A stretch of 64,000 nucleotides of DNA, taken from Frateuria edaphi. Lineage in GTDB: Bacteria; Pseudomonadota; Gammaproteobacteria; Xanthomonadales; Rhodanobacteraceae. The stretch lies in assembly GCF_021117405.1 (NCBI RefSeq), contig NZ_CP088251.1, positions 2,852,001 through 2,916,000 of the forward strand, in the 5' to 3' direction. Below, piece by piece: positions 44,459-55,076 of the stretch. The notes beneath the pieces were generated by a model that saw only the letters and a list, made by a program, of their open reading frames with translations, had not been told where the DNA came from and did not search any database. How positions within the stretch are numbered: the stretch's first letter is position 1; every line of letters begins with the position of its first letter. The position numbers and the translations under genes are program-made.

Positions 44459-45403
44459 ATGAGCAAGATCCTCGTCATCGCCGAACACCTGGACGGCAAG
44501 CTGAACCCCTCGACCGCGCGCGCCGTGAGCGCCGCCGCCGCGGCCAAGCCCGAAGCCATCGACGTACTGGTGCTGTCCGACAACGCCGATGCCATCGCCG
44601 CCGAGGCCGCGAAGATCGAATGCGTAAGCCGCGTGCTCGCCGCCACCCGCGCCGAGAACGCGCACGCGCTCGCCGCCGTGCTGGCGCCGCAGGTGGCCAA
44701 GGCCGCCGCCGGCTACAGCCACGTGTTCGCACCCTCCACCACCTTCGGCAAGGACCTCGCCCCGCGCGTGGCCGCCCTGCTCGGCGTGGCGCAGGTCAGC
44801 GACGTGATGGCGATCGAGGGCGCGCACACCTTCAAGCGCCCGATCTATGCCGGCAACGCGATCGTCACGGTCGAGGCCGACCCGGCGCACACCGTGGTCG
44901 CCACCATCCGCACCGCCTCCTGGCCAGCGGCCACCACCGGCGCCAACAGCGCCCCGGTCGAGGCGTTGAACCTCGACGTCGCCCTGCCATCCCACACCCG
45001 TTTCGTCGAACTCAAGCAGGGCAAGAGCGACCGCCCGGACCTGCAGAGCGCGAGCAAGGTCGTCTCCGGCGGCCGCGGCGTGGGCTCGAAGGAAAACTTC
45101 GAGATCATCTACAAGTTCGCCGACAGGATCGGCGCGGCGGTGGGCGCCTCGCGCGCCGCGGTGGATGCGGGCTACGTGCCCAACGAAATGCAGGTCGGCC
45201 AGACCGGCAAGATCATCGCGCCCGAGCTGTACATGGCGATCGGCATCTCCGGCGCCATCCAGCACCTGACCGGCATCAAGGACGCCGGCACCATCGTGGC
45301 GATCAACAAGGATGGTGAGGCGCCGATCTTCGAGGTAGCCGATATCGGCCTGGTCGGTGACCTGTTCAAGATCATTCCGGAACTCGAACAAGCGCTGGGC
45401 TGA
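44459..45403 (+). CDS. etfA: Electron transfer flavoprotein alpha subunit
   Basis: A 314-residue FAD-carrying ETF alpha subunit. The C-terminal FAD-binding region is typical: [57 protein letters not shown] and [14 protein letters not shown] strong ribosome site (GGAGAGAAGAC) precedes ATG 44459. It forms an operon with etfB. Confidence 0.97.
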   Translation: MSKILVIAEHLDGKLNPSTARAVSAAAAAKPEAIDVLVLSDNADAIAAEAAKIECVSRVLAATRAENAHALAAVLAPQVAKAAAGYSHVFAPSTTFGKDLAPRVAALLGVAQVSDVMAIEGAHTFKRPIYAGNAIVTVEADPAHTVVATIRTASWPAATTGANSAPVEALNLDVALPSHTRFVELKQGKSDRPDLQSASKVVSGGRGVGSKENFEIIYKFADRIGAAVGASRAAVDAGYVPNEMQVGQTGKIIAPELYMAIGISGAIQHLTGIKDAGTIVAINKDGEAPIFEVADIGLVGDLFKIIPELEQALG

Positions 45404-45495
45404 ACATGTGGCGGGCAAATGCCCGCCACCAGGGGCGGCAACCACCGGGCAGCTCGGACTGACCGCCTGCGAATGTCTCAAGGGGACGGCTGCTG

Positions 45496-47276
45496 GTGAT
45501 TGATCCCGGCGTATTGCGTGCCAATGGGTGGTTCACGGTCGGTGTGATCGTCATCGCGCTGATCTTGCTGGTGACCAAACGCCTCGCCCCCTTATGGATT
45601 CTCGGCGGAGCGGTCGCCCTCCTGGTCATCGGCGGCGTGCTCAGTCCGGCGACGGCAATCGCCGGTTTGGCAACAGGGCCGTACTGACCGTGGGCGGCCT
45701 TGTTCCTCATCACGGCGGCCTCCGGCATACGGGAGCCATTCGCTGGGTTGGCGCCTGGGTGCTCGGACGCCCCTAGCGGGCTGTTCGCGGCCCAGGCCAG
45801 GCTGGTTGGTATCGCCGCGAGCATGAGCTCGTTGGTCAACAACACGCCCATTGTCGCGATGCTTACCTCGGCTGTCGAAAGTTGGTGCCGCCGCGCGGGA
45901 TTCCCGCCCTCCAAGGTGCTGCTGCCGCTCAGCTACGCGACGATGCTCGGCGGCATGTGCACCTTGGTCGGCACCAGCACCAATTTGTGTCGCCGGATTG
46001 GCACACGGCCATCCGGAGCTGCCGCCGCTGGACCTGCTCACCCCCGCTTGGGTAGGCATCCCTGTCGCCGTCTCGGGCCTGCTCTACCTAGTCACGCTTG
46101 GCCGGTGACTGCTGCCCTCCCGGGCGGGCGCGATCGAGCAGGCAGCCGATACCCGTGAGTGCGTGCTGGAGCTGCAGGCGGATGCCGGCGGGGCCATGCA
46201 GGGGCGCACGATCGCCGAGGCCAGGCTGCGGCGCCTGCGCAACCTTTGCCTGGCCGAGATCGACCGCCATGGCGCCATTATTCCCGCGCCGGGCCTCCAC
46301 ACCACCCTGCAAGCGGGCGATCGGCTGATATTCGTCGGCTTGCCGAACGGTGCGTGTGAGCTGCGCGGACTGCAGGGCCTCTCATATGCCCAGACGCCAC
46401 TGTTACCCGTCGACCCGGACTCCGGCCGCCATTTCGTGGAGGTGGTGCTGTCGCGCCTGGCCCCGGTGATCGGGCGCTCCGTGCGCGATTCGCAGTTCCG
46501 CGAGCGGTACGGTGCCGTGGTGCTGGCCATCAACCGGCATGGGCGGGAGCTGCGCGAGAAGCTCGGCGAGGTGGTACTGCAGAGCGGTGACACGCTGCTG
46601 CTGGAGACCAAGCCCGACTTTGTGCTACGGCACGACCAGTCGCACGATTTCGCCATGCTCAACCGTGTCGGCGAGGACAACGGGATCGACCCGCGCCGCG
46701 CTTTCATGGCGCTGGCTTTCGTGGTGGCGACGATCGCCGCCAATGTGCTCCTCCGGGCGGACGTGCTCACGTCCGCGCTGGCCGCGACGCTCGGCATGCT
46801 GGCGACGGGCTGCCCTTCCTTTCCGCTCCGTCTGGCGCGCCCTGGAGGTGCCGCTGATTGCCACGATCGCGTTCGCCTTCGCGATCGGTCAGGCATTCAA
46901 CGACACCGGGGTGGCTGCTGCCATGGCGCGCCTGTTGTTGGCCGTCGCCCCATCGAACCCCTGGACTGCCTGGTCGCCGTCAACGGCGCCACAGTCGTGT
47001 TCACCGAGCTGGTCACTAACAGCGCCTCGGCGGTGCTGATGTTCCCTGTGGGCCTCGCGACCGCCGCGCAGCTGGGCGTCCACCCGATGCCGTTCGTGAA
47101 GACTGTGATGTTCGCCGCTTCCGCGTCGTTCATAACGCCCATCGGTTATCAGACGAACTTGATGGTTTACGGCCGGGTGGGTACCGCTTCATCGACTACG
47201 TGCGCGTGGGCACGCCACTGGCCGTCGTCGTCGGGCGTTGGTGACCACGCTGGCGCCGCACATCTGGCCATTCTGA
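45496..47276 (+). pseudogene. Frameshifted SLC13-family permease with TrkA-C domains, remnant
   Basis: Adjacent pieces in all frames together form a SLC13-type sodium:sulfate/dicarboxylate permease of the RCK_C-containing type. They read in order GWFTVGVIVIALILLVTKRL, GLRHTGAIRWVGAWVLGRP, SLVNNTPIVAMLTSAVESW, LLTPAWVGIPVAVSGLLYL and then the TrkA-C-like DADAGGAMQGRTIAEARL region. After these come further helices and the C-terminus, YRFIDYVRVGTPLAVVVG then TLAPHIWPF and a stop at 47276. At least five frame changes and an in-frame TGA at 45685 are needed. It is next to cysD, so the ancestor was plausibly a sulfate permease. Confidence 0.78.
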
Positions 47277-47354
47277 TGGGACAAAAACGGCAAAATGTTG
47301 CGCAAGAAGTTTCCACATCCCACTACAATCACGTGATTTGCTGAGGAACCGGCC

Positions 47355-48275
47355 ATGAAGGCGACCCATGCTCATCATGCGAGCTCCCACCTGGATCGCC
47401 TTGAAGGCGAGAGCATCCAGATACTGCGCGAGGTCGCTGCCGAGTTTTCGAATCCGGTGATGCTGTATTCGATCGGCAAGGATTCCTCCGTGCTGCTGCA
47501 CCTGTTGCAGAAGGCGTTCCGTCCGGCGCCCCCGCCGATTCCGCTGTTGCATGTAGACACGACCTGGAAGTTCCGCGAAATGATCGCCTTCCGAGATCGG
47601 CGGGCGAAGGAAACCGGTTGCCGGCTGATCGTGCACACCAACCCGGATGGCCTGCGCGACGGCGTCGGGCCCTTCAGCCATGGTTCGGCGGTGCACACCG
47701 ACATCATGAAGACCCAGGCGCTGAAGCAGGCGCTCAATGCCCATGCTTTCGACGCCGCCATCGGCGGCGCCCGGCGCGACGAGGAAAAGTCGCGCGCCAA
47801 GGAACGCGTCTTTTCGTTCCGCAACGAGCAACATCGCTGGGATCCGAAGAACCAGCGGCCGGAATTGTGGAACCTCTACAACGCCCGCATCCGCAAGGGC
47901 GAAAGCGTGCGTGTGTTTCCCCTGTCCAACTGGACCGAGCTGGACATCTGGCTCTATATCTACAGGGAAAACATCCCGGTGCCGTCGTTGTACCTGGCGG
48001 CCGACCGGCCGGTCGTGGAACGTGACGGCATGCTGATCATGGTCGACGACGACCGCATGCCGCTCGCGCCCGACGAGCGTCCCGCCATTCGCAAGGTGCG
48101 CTTCCGCACCCTCGGTTGCTACCCTCTCACCGGTGCGATCGAGTCCGAGGCCGACACCTTGCCCAAGGTGATCCAGGAGATGCTTGTCGCCAGAACCTCC
48201 GAACGACAGGGGCGCCTGATCGACCAGGATGCCGGTGCCTCCATGGAGAAGAAGAAGCAGGAGGGCTATTTCTGA
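47355..48275 (+). CDS. cysD: Sulfate adenylyltransferase subunit 2 (ATP-sulfurylase, CysD)
   Basis: A 306-residue ATP sulfurylase small subunit that makes adenylyl sulfate from ATP and sulfate. The PP-loop [17 protein letters not shown] and [20 protein letters not shown] segment are typical. GAGGAACC lies before ATG 47355. The stop overlaps the start of cysNC (TGATG). TACAAT at 47324-47329 could be a -10 box, but no -35 at normal spacing is clear. No cysH, cysI or cysJ is adjacent. Confidence 0.96.
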   Translation: MKATHAHHASSHLDRLEGESIQILREVAAEFSNPVMLYSIGKDSSVLLHLLQKAFRPAPPPIPLLHVDTTWKFREMIAFRDRRAKETGCRLIVHTNPDGLRDGVGPFSHGSAVHTDIMKTQALKQALNAHAFDAAIGGARRDEEKSRAKERVFSFRNEQHRWDPKNQRPELWNLYNARIRKGESVRVFPLSNWTELDIWLYIYRENIPVPSLYLAADRPVVERDGMLIMVDDDRMPLAPDERPAIRKVRFRTLGCYPLTGAIESEADTLPKVIQEMLVARTSERQGRLIDQDAGASMEKKKQEGYF

Positions 48276-50185
48276 TGCGCCGCGACGAACACCCCCCAAT
48301 CGACGCCCTGGCCGCTTCGGCCGTGGATGCCTACCTGCAGCAGCATGAGACCAAGGGCCTGCTGCGCTTCATTACCTGCGGCAGCGTGGACGACGGCAAG
48401 AGCACCTTGCTCGGGCGCCTGTTGTACGACACCAAGCTGCTGTTCGACGACCAGTTGGCCGCGCTCGAAGGTGACAGCCGCCGCCACGGCACGCAGAACG
48501 GCGAGCTCGACTTTGCCCTGCTGGTCGACGGCCTGGCGGCCGAGCGCGAGCAGGGCATTACCATCGACGTAGCCTACCGCTTCTTCGGCACCGATCGGCG
48601 CAAGTTCATCGTTGCCGACTGCCCCGGGCACGAGCAGTACACGCGCAACATGGCAACCGGTGCCTCCACTGCAGACCTCGCCGTGGTGCTGGTGGACGCG
48701 CGCAAGGGCCTGCTCACCCAGACGCGCCGGCACAGCTACATCTGCAGCCTGCTCGGCATCCGTCACGTGCTATTGGCGGTCAACAAGATGGATCTGGTGG
48801 ACCATGCCCAGGCCACCTTCCGGGGCGTCGAGGCAGCCTACCGAGAACTGGCCACCCAGCTGGGCATTCCCGAGGTCACCGCGATCCCGGTATCGGCCTT
48901 GCGCGGGGACAACGTGTCGGCCCGCAGCACCGTGATGCCCTGGTACACCGGCCCAAGCCTGCTCGAACACCTCGAAACGGTGGCCATCGAGCCGCCGGTC
49001 GCCACCACCGGCTTCCGCATGCCGGTGCAGTGGGTGTGCCGCCCGGACCAGCATTTCCGCGGCTATGCCGGCACCCTCGTAGCCGGCGAGATCAAGCCCG
49101 GTGACGAAGTGGTGGTCCTGCCCGGCGGCGCGCGTTCCCGGGTCGAGCGCGTGCTTGGGCCGGACGGCGACATCGAGCTGGCCCGTGCCGGCCAGGCCGT
49201 CACGCTGACCCTCGCCGACGAACGCGACGTCAGCCGCGGCGACGTGCTCGCCAGCGCGAACCAGCCGCCGCAGGTGGCCGACCAGTTCGCCGCGCACATC
49301 CTCTGGATGGACAACCAGGCCCTGCTGCCCGGGCGCCCTTACTGGCTGAAGATCGGGGCCCGCACGGTCAGTGCCCAGATCACCGAGATCAAGCACCGGA
49401 TCGACGTGAACACCCAGGAGCACCTGGCCGCCAAACGGCTGGAGCTCAACGAGGTTGGCGTGTGTAACCTCAGCCTTGACCACGCCATTCCCTTCGAGGC
49501 TTATGAGCACTGCCGCGAGCTCGGTGCGTTCATCCTGATCGATCGCCAGACCAATGCCACGGTGGCCGCCGGCGCGCTCGACTTCGCGCTGCGGCGCGCC
49601 GAGAACATCCACTGGCAACACCTGACCATCGACCACCAGGCCCGCTCCCGCATCAAGGGCCAGCGCCCGCGTTGCGTGTGGTTCACCGGCCTGTCCGGCT
49701 CGGGCAAATCGACCGTCGCCAATCTGCTGGACAAGCGCCTGCATGCGATGGGCTACCACACCTACGTGCTGGACGGAGACAACGTCCGCCACGGCCTAAA
49801 CCGCGACCTGGGCTTTACCGACGAGGACCGCGTGGAGAACATCCGGCGTGTGGCCGAAGTCGCCAAACTCATGGTCGATGCGGGCCTGATCGTGCTGGTT
49901 TCCTTCATCAGCCCGTTCCGCAGCGAACGCGCGATGGCGCGCGAGCTGTTCGGCGAAGGAGAGTTTGTCGAGGTATTCGTCGACACTCCGCTGGAGCTCT
50001 GTGAGCAGCGCGATCCCAAGGGCTTGTACGCAAAGGCGCGCGCCGGCGGCATTCGCAATTTCACCGGCATTGATTCGCCGTACGAGAAGCCGCAGGGTGC
50101 CGAACTGATTCTGACCACGGCGGACCACGCCCCAGAGGAGCTAGCTGCGCGCGTGGCGGAGGTACTGGTTCGTGAGCAGCAATGA
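48275..50185 (+). CDS. cysNC: Bifunctional sulfate adenylyltransferase subunit 1/adenylylsulfate kinase (CysN-CysC)
   Basis: A 636-residue fusion. The CysN GTPase part has [13 protein letters not shown] (near residue 36), [17 protein letters not shown] and NKMDLVD. It energises ATP-sulfurylase with CysD. The C-terminal APS kinase part, from about residue 455, has its P-loop [16 protein letters not shown] near 469 and [15 protein letters not shown], producing PAPS. This is the NodQ-type arrangement. Start 48275 is set by GGAGGG and the one-base overlap with cysD. PAPS feeds sulfate reduction or, as likely here, sulfation of a glycan by the sulfotransferase at 60277-61230. Confidence 0.95.
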   Translation: MRRDEHPPIDALAASAVDAYLQQHETKGLLRFITCGSVDDGKSTLLGRLLYDTKLLFDDQLAALEGDSRRHGTQNGELDFALLVDGLAAEREQGITIDVAYRFFGTDRRKFIVADCPGHEQYTRNMATGASTADLAVVLVDARKGLLTQTRRHSYICSLLGIRHVLLAVNKMDLVDHAQATFRGVEAAYRELATQLGIPEVTAIPVSALRGDNVSARSTVMPWYTGPSLLEHLETVAIEPPVATTGFRMPVQWVCRPDQHFRGYAGTLVAGEIKPGDEVVVLPGGARSRVERVLGPDGDIELARAGQAVTLTLADERDVSRGDVLASANQPPQVADQFAAHILWMDNQALLPGRPYWLKIGARTVSAQITEIKHRIDVNTQEHLAAKRLELNEVGVCNLSLDHAIPFEAYEHCRELGAFILIDRQTNATVAAGALDFALRRAENIHWQHLTIDHQARSRIKGQRPRCVWFTGLSGSGKSTVANLLDKRLHAMGYHTYVLDGDNVRHGLNRDLGFTDEDRVENIRRVAEVAKLMVDAGLIVLVSFISPFRSERAMARELFGEGEFVEVFVDTPLELCEQRDPKGLYAKARAGGIRNFTGIDSPYEKPQGAELILTTADHAPEELAARVAEVLVREQQ

Positions 50186-50517
50186 GAGGAGTCCCCGCCT
50201 CAAGAGATCTCGGAGCATGTGAAGAGGTCCAGCGATGGCTCCGCTGAGCATCGCCATCGGCAGCGCCTAAACCATCGGCCTGACGGTTGCGGGGACATGG
50301 GCCGGGCGGCCGGCGCTCTAGCTGGCCATGAGATCACTCGCTCATTGCCGTACGCCCAGGGAAAACTCGCCTTCTCCCCAACCCGTGCGCCGCAAGCACC
50401 AACACTGCAGCGAAAGCCGGATGCCCAGCTCGATGAATCTCGACAATCCGGTCCAAGCCGGCTGTTGCCCGCGTGGCGCAGGGCCTTCGAACTGCTTGGG
50501 CCAATGCCCCCTACGAA
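50186..50517. other. Intergenic region between cysNC and the gtr-like block
   Basis: 332 bases between the converging cysNC and GtrC-like genes. No gene, clear terminator hairpin or known motif was recognised here. It marks the border between the housekeeping-like cys genes and the lower-GC block. Confidence 0.4.
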
Positions 50518-51981
50518 CTACCGCAGCGACCCATCAGGAGCGGGCAGGCCATGCACTTCCATGACCGGCCGTGAATAGAGATTCAATCGGTGGTCATATA
50601 GAAGGCTAATCAGCACCGATCGTTTTTCCGGGCCCATGCGGCATATCGGCAGCTGGGGGGCGCAGCGCTCCGGCGTATTGCGGGGGTCCTTCCGCATCAG
50701 GTCGATTTGCCGAGCGAACAACTGGTAAGCACTGCGATGATATGGAGCGGCCCTCCATGCGTGAACGCTGAGCGGAAGCTGCAGTGCCACGTAGCAGGCC
50801 GCCAGCCCGGCCGCGATCCACCGAGCGCGCGTCATGTGGCCGGCATCGACGGCGCGAGCGCAAAGCATGATGACAAGCGCCACGAGGTTGAACTGATAGT
50901 AAAGGATGTATCTCGGCGAGTTCAGGTAGTCCGAGCCGAACACAGTCACCCGGGAAACGATGATCCCGCCCACGAGACCGTAGAAGAAGAGCATCAATAT
51001 CGCGGCAAAAGTTCTCGACCGCGTTGTTGGTGACCGAAAAAAAGAGACCCAGAACCCGACGTGGCATCCCGCCAGCAAACACGCCAGTAGTACTTGCGTC
51101 AGGACCACATGGTGTGGGACCAGGGCTCGCAACCGCTCGAACGAGACCAGCGCGTTGGCCAAGGGCAGAACAATCCATTCCCAGGCATTCGGCAGCTGGG
51201 CCAGCAGCAAGCGACCGGTATCCGTAGATGCCGCGGCCCCGCCAACAACCGGAGTTATCAGGTACAGGACAGCATCCGTCACGAGAAAGGCCACCACGAC
51301 GGCCGCCACTGTCCGCCATCCATCGTGGCGGAAGGACCGATATCGCAACAGCGCAGCGACCACGCTCGCAATAACGGCGATGGTGGATACGTCGCTCGCC
51401 ACGACCGTCGTCAAGACCGTTGCCGCGATGGCCGCAGCAACCCCTCGCCCCCGGACCAATGCCGAGGCAAATAGCGAGAAGAAGACCGCCACCACGAGGA
51501 ATATCACATATTGGACACTGACGTCTGGCCAGGTCCAAACCGCACCGCTGTTGAGCGAAAGAAGTGGAGTCAGAACAGCGGCAAAGCCCAGCCAGGCAAT
51601 CCACCCGTTCCCGTCCTCCTTGATGTCCTTGTTCAAGTTGCGCTTGATGACATAGGCGATGCCGATGGCGCATGCAAAACCGAGGATCGCCTGCGGCACG
51701 AAGTCAAGCTCGAAAAACCAGAGTTCGACAAGGTAGATCAGCTTCAACAAAGGCTGTGAGTGATCCACGCCGGCGCGACGAACGAAGAAGTCGCGCAACG
51801 CAAGATCATGTTCGATGCCTTTCCTCAGGAAAACGTCGAGGTAGTACCAGCCATCCGAGACAAGCAGCGGATTAGCGGCATACGCCACGAACAGCAGGCC
51901 GTTGATCACCAGAGCCACCGGCCACACCGCCAACAGCGGCTTCAGCCGATCCGAGAACCAATCAGTCCTGGCGCTTATCAT
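50518..51981 (-). CDS. Polytopic membrane protein, GtrC-like glycosyltransferase candidate
   Basis: A 487-residue protein with about ten or more membrane helices, for example PLLAVWPVALVINGLLFVAY and CLLAGCHVGFWVSFF. An early acidic segment (LVSDGWYYLDVFL) lies in a loop after the first helix, as in GT-C fold enzymes. It is the last gene of a block with GtrB-like and GtrA-like genes, the usual place of the variable GtrC-type transferase that moves the lipid-linked sugar to its target. ATG 51981 is used; 51993 is also possible. Both overlap the upstream gene by 20 bases or more. Sequence similarity to a named family is not obvious. Confidence 0.75.
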   Translation of the reverse strand: MISARTDWFSDRLKPLLAVWPVALVINGLLFVAYAANPLLVSDGWYYLDVFLRKGIEHDLALRDFFVRRAGVDHSQPLLKLIYLVELWFFELDFVPQAILGFACAIGIAYVIKRNLNKDIKEDGNGWIAWLGFAAVLTPLLSLNSGAVWTWPDVSVQYVIFLVVAVFFSLFASALVRGRGVAAAIAATVLTTVVASDVSTIAVIASVVAALLRYRSFRHDGWRTVAAVVVAFLVTDAVLYLITPVVGGAAASTDTGRLLLAQLPNAWEWIVLPLANALVSFERLRALVPHHVVLTQVLLACLLAGCHVGFWVSFFRSPTTRSRTFAAILMLFFYGLVGGIIVSRVTVFGSDYLNSPRYILYYQFNLVALVIMLCARAVDAGHMTRARWIAAGLAACYVALQLPLSVHAWRAAPYHRSAYQLFARQIDLMRKDPRNTPERCAPQLPICRMGPEKRSVLISLLYDHRLNLYSRPVMEVHGLPAPDGSLR

Positions 51982-52903
51982 TCCCGGTCCCATCGCTCTT
52001 GATAATATAAAGGGGCTTGGCCTTGATCTCGTCCAGGATTCGCCACAGATACTCGCCGATCAGGCTCAACATGAACATGATCATGCCGCCTATCACCAGT
52101 ACCACGACCATGATCGGCGCCCAGCCTTGGAACGGCACATCACCTATCAGTCGAAGCACAATGATCAGCGCCGCGTAAGACAGGCCGAGGACGGAACTCA
52201 GCACCCCGCAGACAGACATGATCCGGATGGGTAGATAAGAGCCGTCCAAAAGAAAGTCGTAGAACAATTTCAACTTCTTACTGAAATTATATTGGGACTT
52301 GCCAATCGTCCGTTTTCTCCGCACATAGGGGATGAAGGTGGCGGGAAGGCCCGACCACAGCACATCACCCTGAAAGAACCGGTTGCGACCCTTGAAAGTC
52401 AGGAAAATGTCGAGCGCATATCTGCTCAGCAGAACAAAGTCGAATCCGCCCTCGGGAATATTGGGATTTGAAACCCGAAGCGCACCATAGGCCAACTTCG
52501 AAAGCATGCGGGCCATCATCGAGTCCTCGCGGTCAGCCCGATGACCGACCACGACATGCGACCCGGCACGCCACGCCCGCACCATGTCGACAGTGAGTTC
52601 GGCCGGATCTTGCAGGTCCGCGGACATATTGATGATCGCGTCGCCTGTCGCGTGTTCGTAGCCGGCGACGATCGCTGCGATCTGTCCAAAATTCCGCGTG
52701 AACTGGATCAGCCGAACTTTTGGATCCTTAGCGGCGACTTCCTCCATTTCGGTAGCCGACCGATCCTTGGATCCATCATTTACGAACAGTATTTCGTAAT
52801 CGTAGCCAGCCAGCCCGCTTGAGAAGAGGCTGACGATGGCTTCCCACGTCCGTTCAATCGAACCCTCGTTCTGATAGACCGGAATGACGTAACTTATTTT
52901 CAT
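51962..52903 (-). CDS. GtrB-like undecaprenyl-phosphate glycosyltransferase
   Basis: A 313-residue GT2 membrane enzyme. The motifs ISYVIPVYQNE, FVNDGSKDRS and NMSADLQDPAELT (DXD-like) are present, and FTRNFGQIAAIVAGYEHA is typical. Two C-terminal helices end in IGEYLWRILDEIKAKP. It would load a sugar from a nucleotide donor onto undecaprenyl phosphate. It overlaps the aminotransferase gene by ATGA. Codons and base content are more A/T-rich than in most of the window. Confidence 0.9.
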   Translation of the reverse strand: MKISYVIPVYQNEGSIERTWEAIVSLFSSGLAGYDYEILFVNDGSKDRSATEMEEVAAKDPKVRLIQFTRNFGQIAAIVAGYEHATGDAIINMSADLQDPAELTVDMVRAWRAGSHVVVGHRADREDSMMARMLSKLAYGALRVSNPNIPEGGFDFVLLSRYALDIFLTFKGRNRFFQGDVLWSGLPATFIPYVRRKRTIGKSQYNFSKKLKLFYDFLLDGSYLPIRIMSVCGVLSSVLGLSYAALIIVLRLIGDVPFQGWAPIMVVVLVIGGMIMFMLSLIGEYLWRILDEIKAKPLYIIKSDGTGNDKRQD

Positions 52904-54018
52904 GATTCCAGGCCTGCCTTGACCAAAGACGACGCAAGGGTCTCGACAATGTAATCCACGTCTGAATCGCTAAGCTCCAGGTGGAACGGGATACCGAGGA
53001 TTCGCTCCCCGATGTCCTTCGCAACGGGGAGGCTTCCGGTCGTCGGCCGGTCGACCATGGGAGGATGGAGGTGTAGCGGCGGGCAATACCAGCGGCGAGT
53101 CTCAATACCCGCCTCGGACAAATCCTGTGCGACGGCAGATGCCTTGGCGTCTCGAGGCAGAAGCGTGGCAAGGATGGGATAAATCCCGTCGATCGCCTTC
53201 TTTTGCATTCTCAAGGAGGGACATCTTGCAGACAGCGCGGAAGCGAACTTCTTGTCCAGCTGTCTCCGTTGCGCCTTGATATCCTCCCAAAGCTCGAACG
53301 TGGCCAATCCGACGGCCGCGTGATACTCGCTCATTTTTCCGTTGGTTCCCGATTCCGCGAGGAGGCTGCGGGAGGTATCGATCCCGAAGTTGGAAAGCCG
53401 GCGGATATGGTCGATTCGCGCCTTGTTCGACGAAATGACCATGCCGCCTTCGCCTGCGCCCAGGGATTTCGTGGCATGAAAGCTGTAGACAACATCGGTC
53501 ATGCGGCCTGGCTTCTGGTTACCGAACGCCCCAGCGGCGTCGACGATCACGGGCTTGCCGGTGTCGGACGCCAACGCATCCCAGTCCGAGGCATTGTGGC
53601 CATAGCCAAAGGTGCTGACCGGCATGAAAGCGTCGACCATGCCGGCGTGTTCGCGGGCGGTGTCCGGCATGAGTGCCCACGTATGGGCATCGACGTCGGC
53701 GAACACCGGAACCATGCCCACCCGTTCGATCGCCGTGGCCGTAGCGACGAACGTCAGTGTTGGCAACAGGACCCGGCTGCCGGGGGCCAGCCCGGCTGCC
53801 TGCAGGGCAAGCTCAAGACCGACTGTGCAATTGGCTACCGTCGTGGCGTAGTAGCTGGCGCCGTGGTCGCTCCCGACTTCGGCGAGCACCCGCTGTTCGA
53901 ATCGGTCATTCAGCGGGCCGAAGTTCGTGTAGTGGCGGTTCCTGTCGATCTCCTCGAGGTACGGATGAATCCTGTCGGCCTTCGGCATGGTCGGAACCAG
54001 CAATCGGATTTTTTTCAT
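52900..54018 (-). CDS. DegT/DnrJ/EryC1-family sugar aminotransferase
   Basis: A 372-residue PLP-dependent enzyme that adds an amino group to a keto nucleotide sugar. The PLP Lys lies in HATKSLGAGEGGM, with the PVSTFGYGHNAS and DAAGAFGNQ segments upstream as usual. The N-terminal ADRIHPYLEEIDRNRHYTNFG is typical. It lies between gtrB- and gtrA-like genes, coupled on the downstream side by ATGA overlap and separated from gtrA by three bases. The presence of an amino-sugar enzyme and a NeuD-like acyltransferase points to an N-acylated amino sugar donor. Confidence 0.92.
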   Translation of the reverse strand: MKKIRLLVPTMPKADRIHPYLEEIDRNRHYTNFGPLNDRFEQRVLAEVGSDHGASYYATTVANCTVGLELALQAAGLAPGSRVLLPTLTFVATATAIERVGMVPVFADVDAHTWALMPDTAREHAGMVDAFMPVSTFGYGHNASDWDALASDTGKPVIVDAAGAFGNQKPGRMTDVVYSFHATKSLGAGEGGMVISSNKARIDHIRRLSNFGIDTSRSLLAESGTNGKMSEYHAAVGLATFELWEDIKAQRRQLDKKFASALSARCPSLRMQKKAIDGIYPILATLLPRDAKASAVAQDLSEAGIETRRWYCPPLHLHPPMVDRPTTGSLPVAKDIGERILGIPFHLELSDSDVDYIVETLASSLVKAGLES

Positions 54019-54021
54019 GAC

Positions 54022-54447
54022 TCACCTGGAAAAGGAGTAGTGCTTGTGAGCCACGTAGCTCACTATGGTACTGAACGAGACAAAAATCGCCTGCGAAACC
54101 AATGGACCGATTCCTGTAAACCTGACGAACAGCGGCAGAAATACCAAGTTCGAGAAGAAGATGAGGCTATTCGCAAGCACAAAACGGCGAAATGATACCA
54201 GCCAGCGAGTGCCGTGATTGAAGACAAACCTCCTCTGCATATAAAACGCAAGAGGAAGAGCGATCATGTAGGCGATCACGATCACAAGCAGATCCCCTAC
54301 TCGGCGTGCAATGAGAAGGTGGACCAAAACGAAAATGCCATAGCCCGCCACGGTGTTCCAGGCGCCCACAGCAAGAAAGCGGATACGCTGATCCAACCAA
54401 AATAAGCGGATGAGGTTGGCCGGTCGCCGTGTCGCGAGCACCTTCAT
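54022..54447 (-). CDS. GtrA-family flippase
   Basis: A 141-residue membrane protein with four helices. Typical GtrA segments include FLAVGAWNTVAGYGIFVLVH, YMIALPLAFYMQRRFVF and ANSLIFFSNLVFLPLF. GtrA proteins are proposed to flip undecaprenyl-phosphate sugars to the periplasm. The start at 54447 overlaps the acyltransferase stop (ATGA). Shorter than a 195-residue in-frame reading, which is not supported by homology. Confidence 0.88.
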   Translation of the reverse strand: MKVLATRRPANLIRLFWLDQRIRFLAVGAWNTVAGYGIFVLVHLLIARRVGDLLVIVIAYMIALPLAFYMQRRFVFNHGTRWLVSFRRFVLANSLIFFSNLVFLPLFVRFTGIGPLVSQAIFVSFSTIVSYVAHKHYSFSR

Positions 54448-55076
54448 CTGGGCAATTCCCGCGCCGGATTGCCTGCGTGTATCTTGTCGGCAGGTACATG
54501 CTTGACTACGACCGCTCCCATACCCACGAGCGCCCTTTCGCCGATGGATACGCGTTCCCGCAAGCATGCGGCGGCACCTATGTAGGCGGACGTCCCGATC
54601 TGGCAATTGCCGCTGATGACGGCTCCAGGCGCTACGGTCACGTAATGGCCGAGATGACAGTCATGCCCCACATTGACCGAACGGTCCAGGTGCACGTGGT
54701 GGCCGATAACGACGTCTGTCGTGATGATGGCGCCAGCGCAGACGATGACTCCGTCGCCGATGTCCGCGCATCGCGAGATTATTGCAGCCGGGTCGATCAG
54801 AGTCGGATATCTAATATTGCCAGACAAAGATTCCCTCAAAGATTTCCGCACGGCGGGATCGCCAATCGCAAGAATGAGCTCCCCCCCGGATTGATCAAGC
54901 CGGCTCAAGGGAAGAACATCGAAACCTGCCACGCGGCGTTTCTTCCAGACGTTGTCGCTCTCATAGAGGCCGCGGACATGCGCGACCTTGCCAAGGCGGT
55001 CAAGAAGGAACAGCACTTCGCGCGCAAATCCTCCCGCGCCCACTATGGAAATGCCTGAAATTCGCGTGCTCGACAT
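54444..55076 (-). CDS. NeuD/PglD-family hexapeptide-repeat sugar acyltransferase
   Basis: A 210-residue enzyme with an N-terminal Rossmann-like part (ISIVGAGGFAREVLFLLDRL) that binds the nucleotide sugar. A left-handed beta-helix of hexapeptide repeats follows (for example IGHHVHLDRSVNVGHDCHLG, with the likely catalytic His in NVGHDCHLG). It transfers an acyl group, usually acetyl, to an amino or hydroxyl sugar. It is the first gene of the five-gene block. Confidence 0.9.
   Translation of the reverse strand: MSSTRISGISIVGAGGFAREVLFLLDRLGKVAHVRGLYESDNVWKKRRVAGFDVLPLSRLDQSGGELILAIGDPAVRKSLRESLSGNIRYPTLIDPAAIISRCADIGDGVIVCAGAIITTDVVIGHHVHLDRSVNVGHDCHLGHYVTVAPGAVISGNCQIGTSAYIGAAACLRERVSIGERALVGMGAVVVKHVPADKIHAGNPARELPR

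Noticed and set aside
43394-45481. Minus-strand frame of 695 codons over etfBA
   Set aside because: It overlaps both etf genes, which are certain. Only its C-terminal 50 residues look coding, and these are described as part of the decayed gene.
47298-47329. Possible -35/-10 pair before cysD (TTGCGC and TACAAT)
   Set aside because: The spacer is 20 bases, too long for a standard sigma-70 promoter, so only the TACAAT is mentioned.
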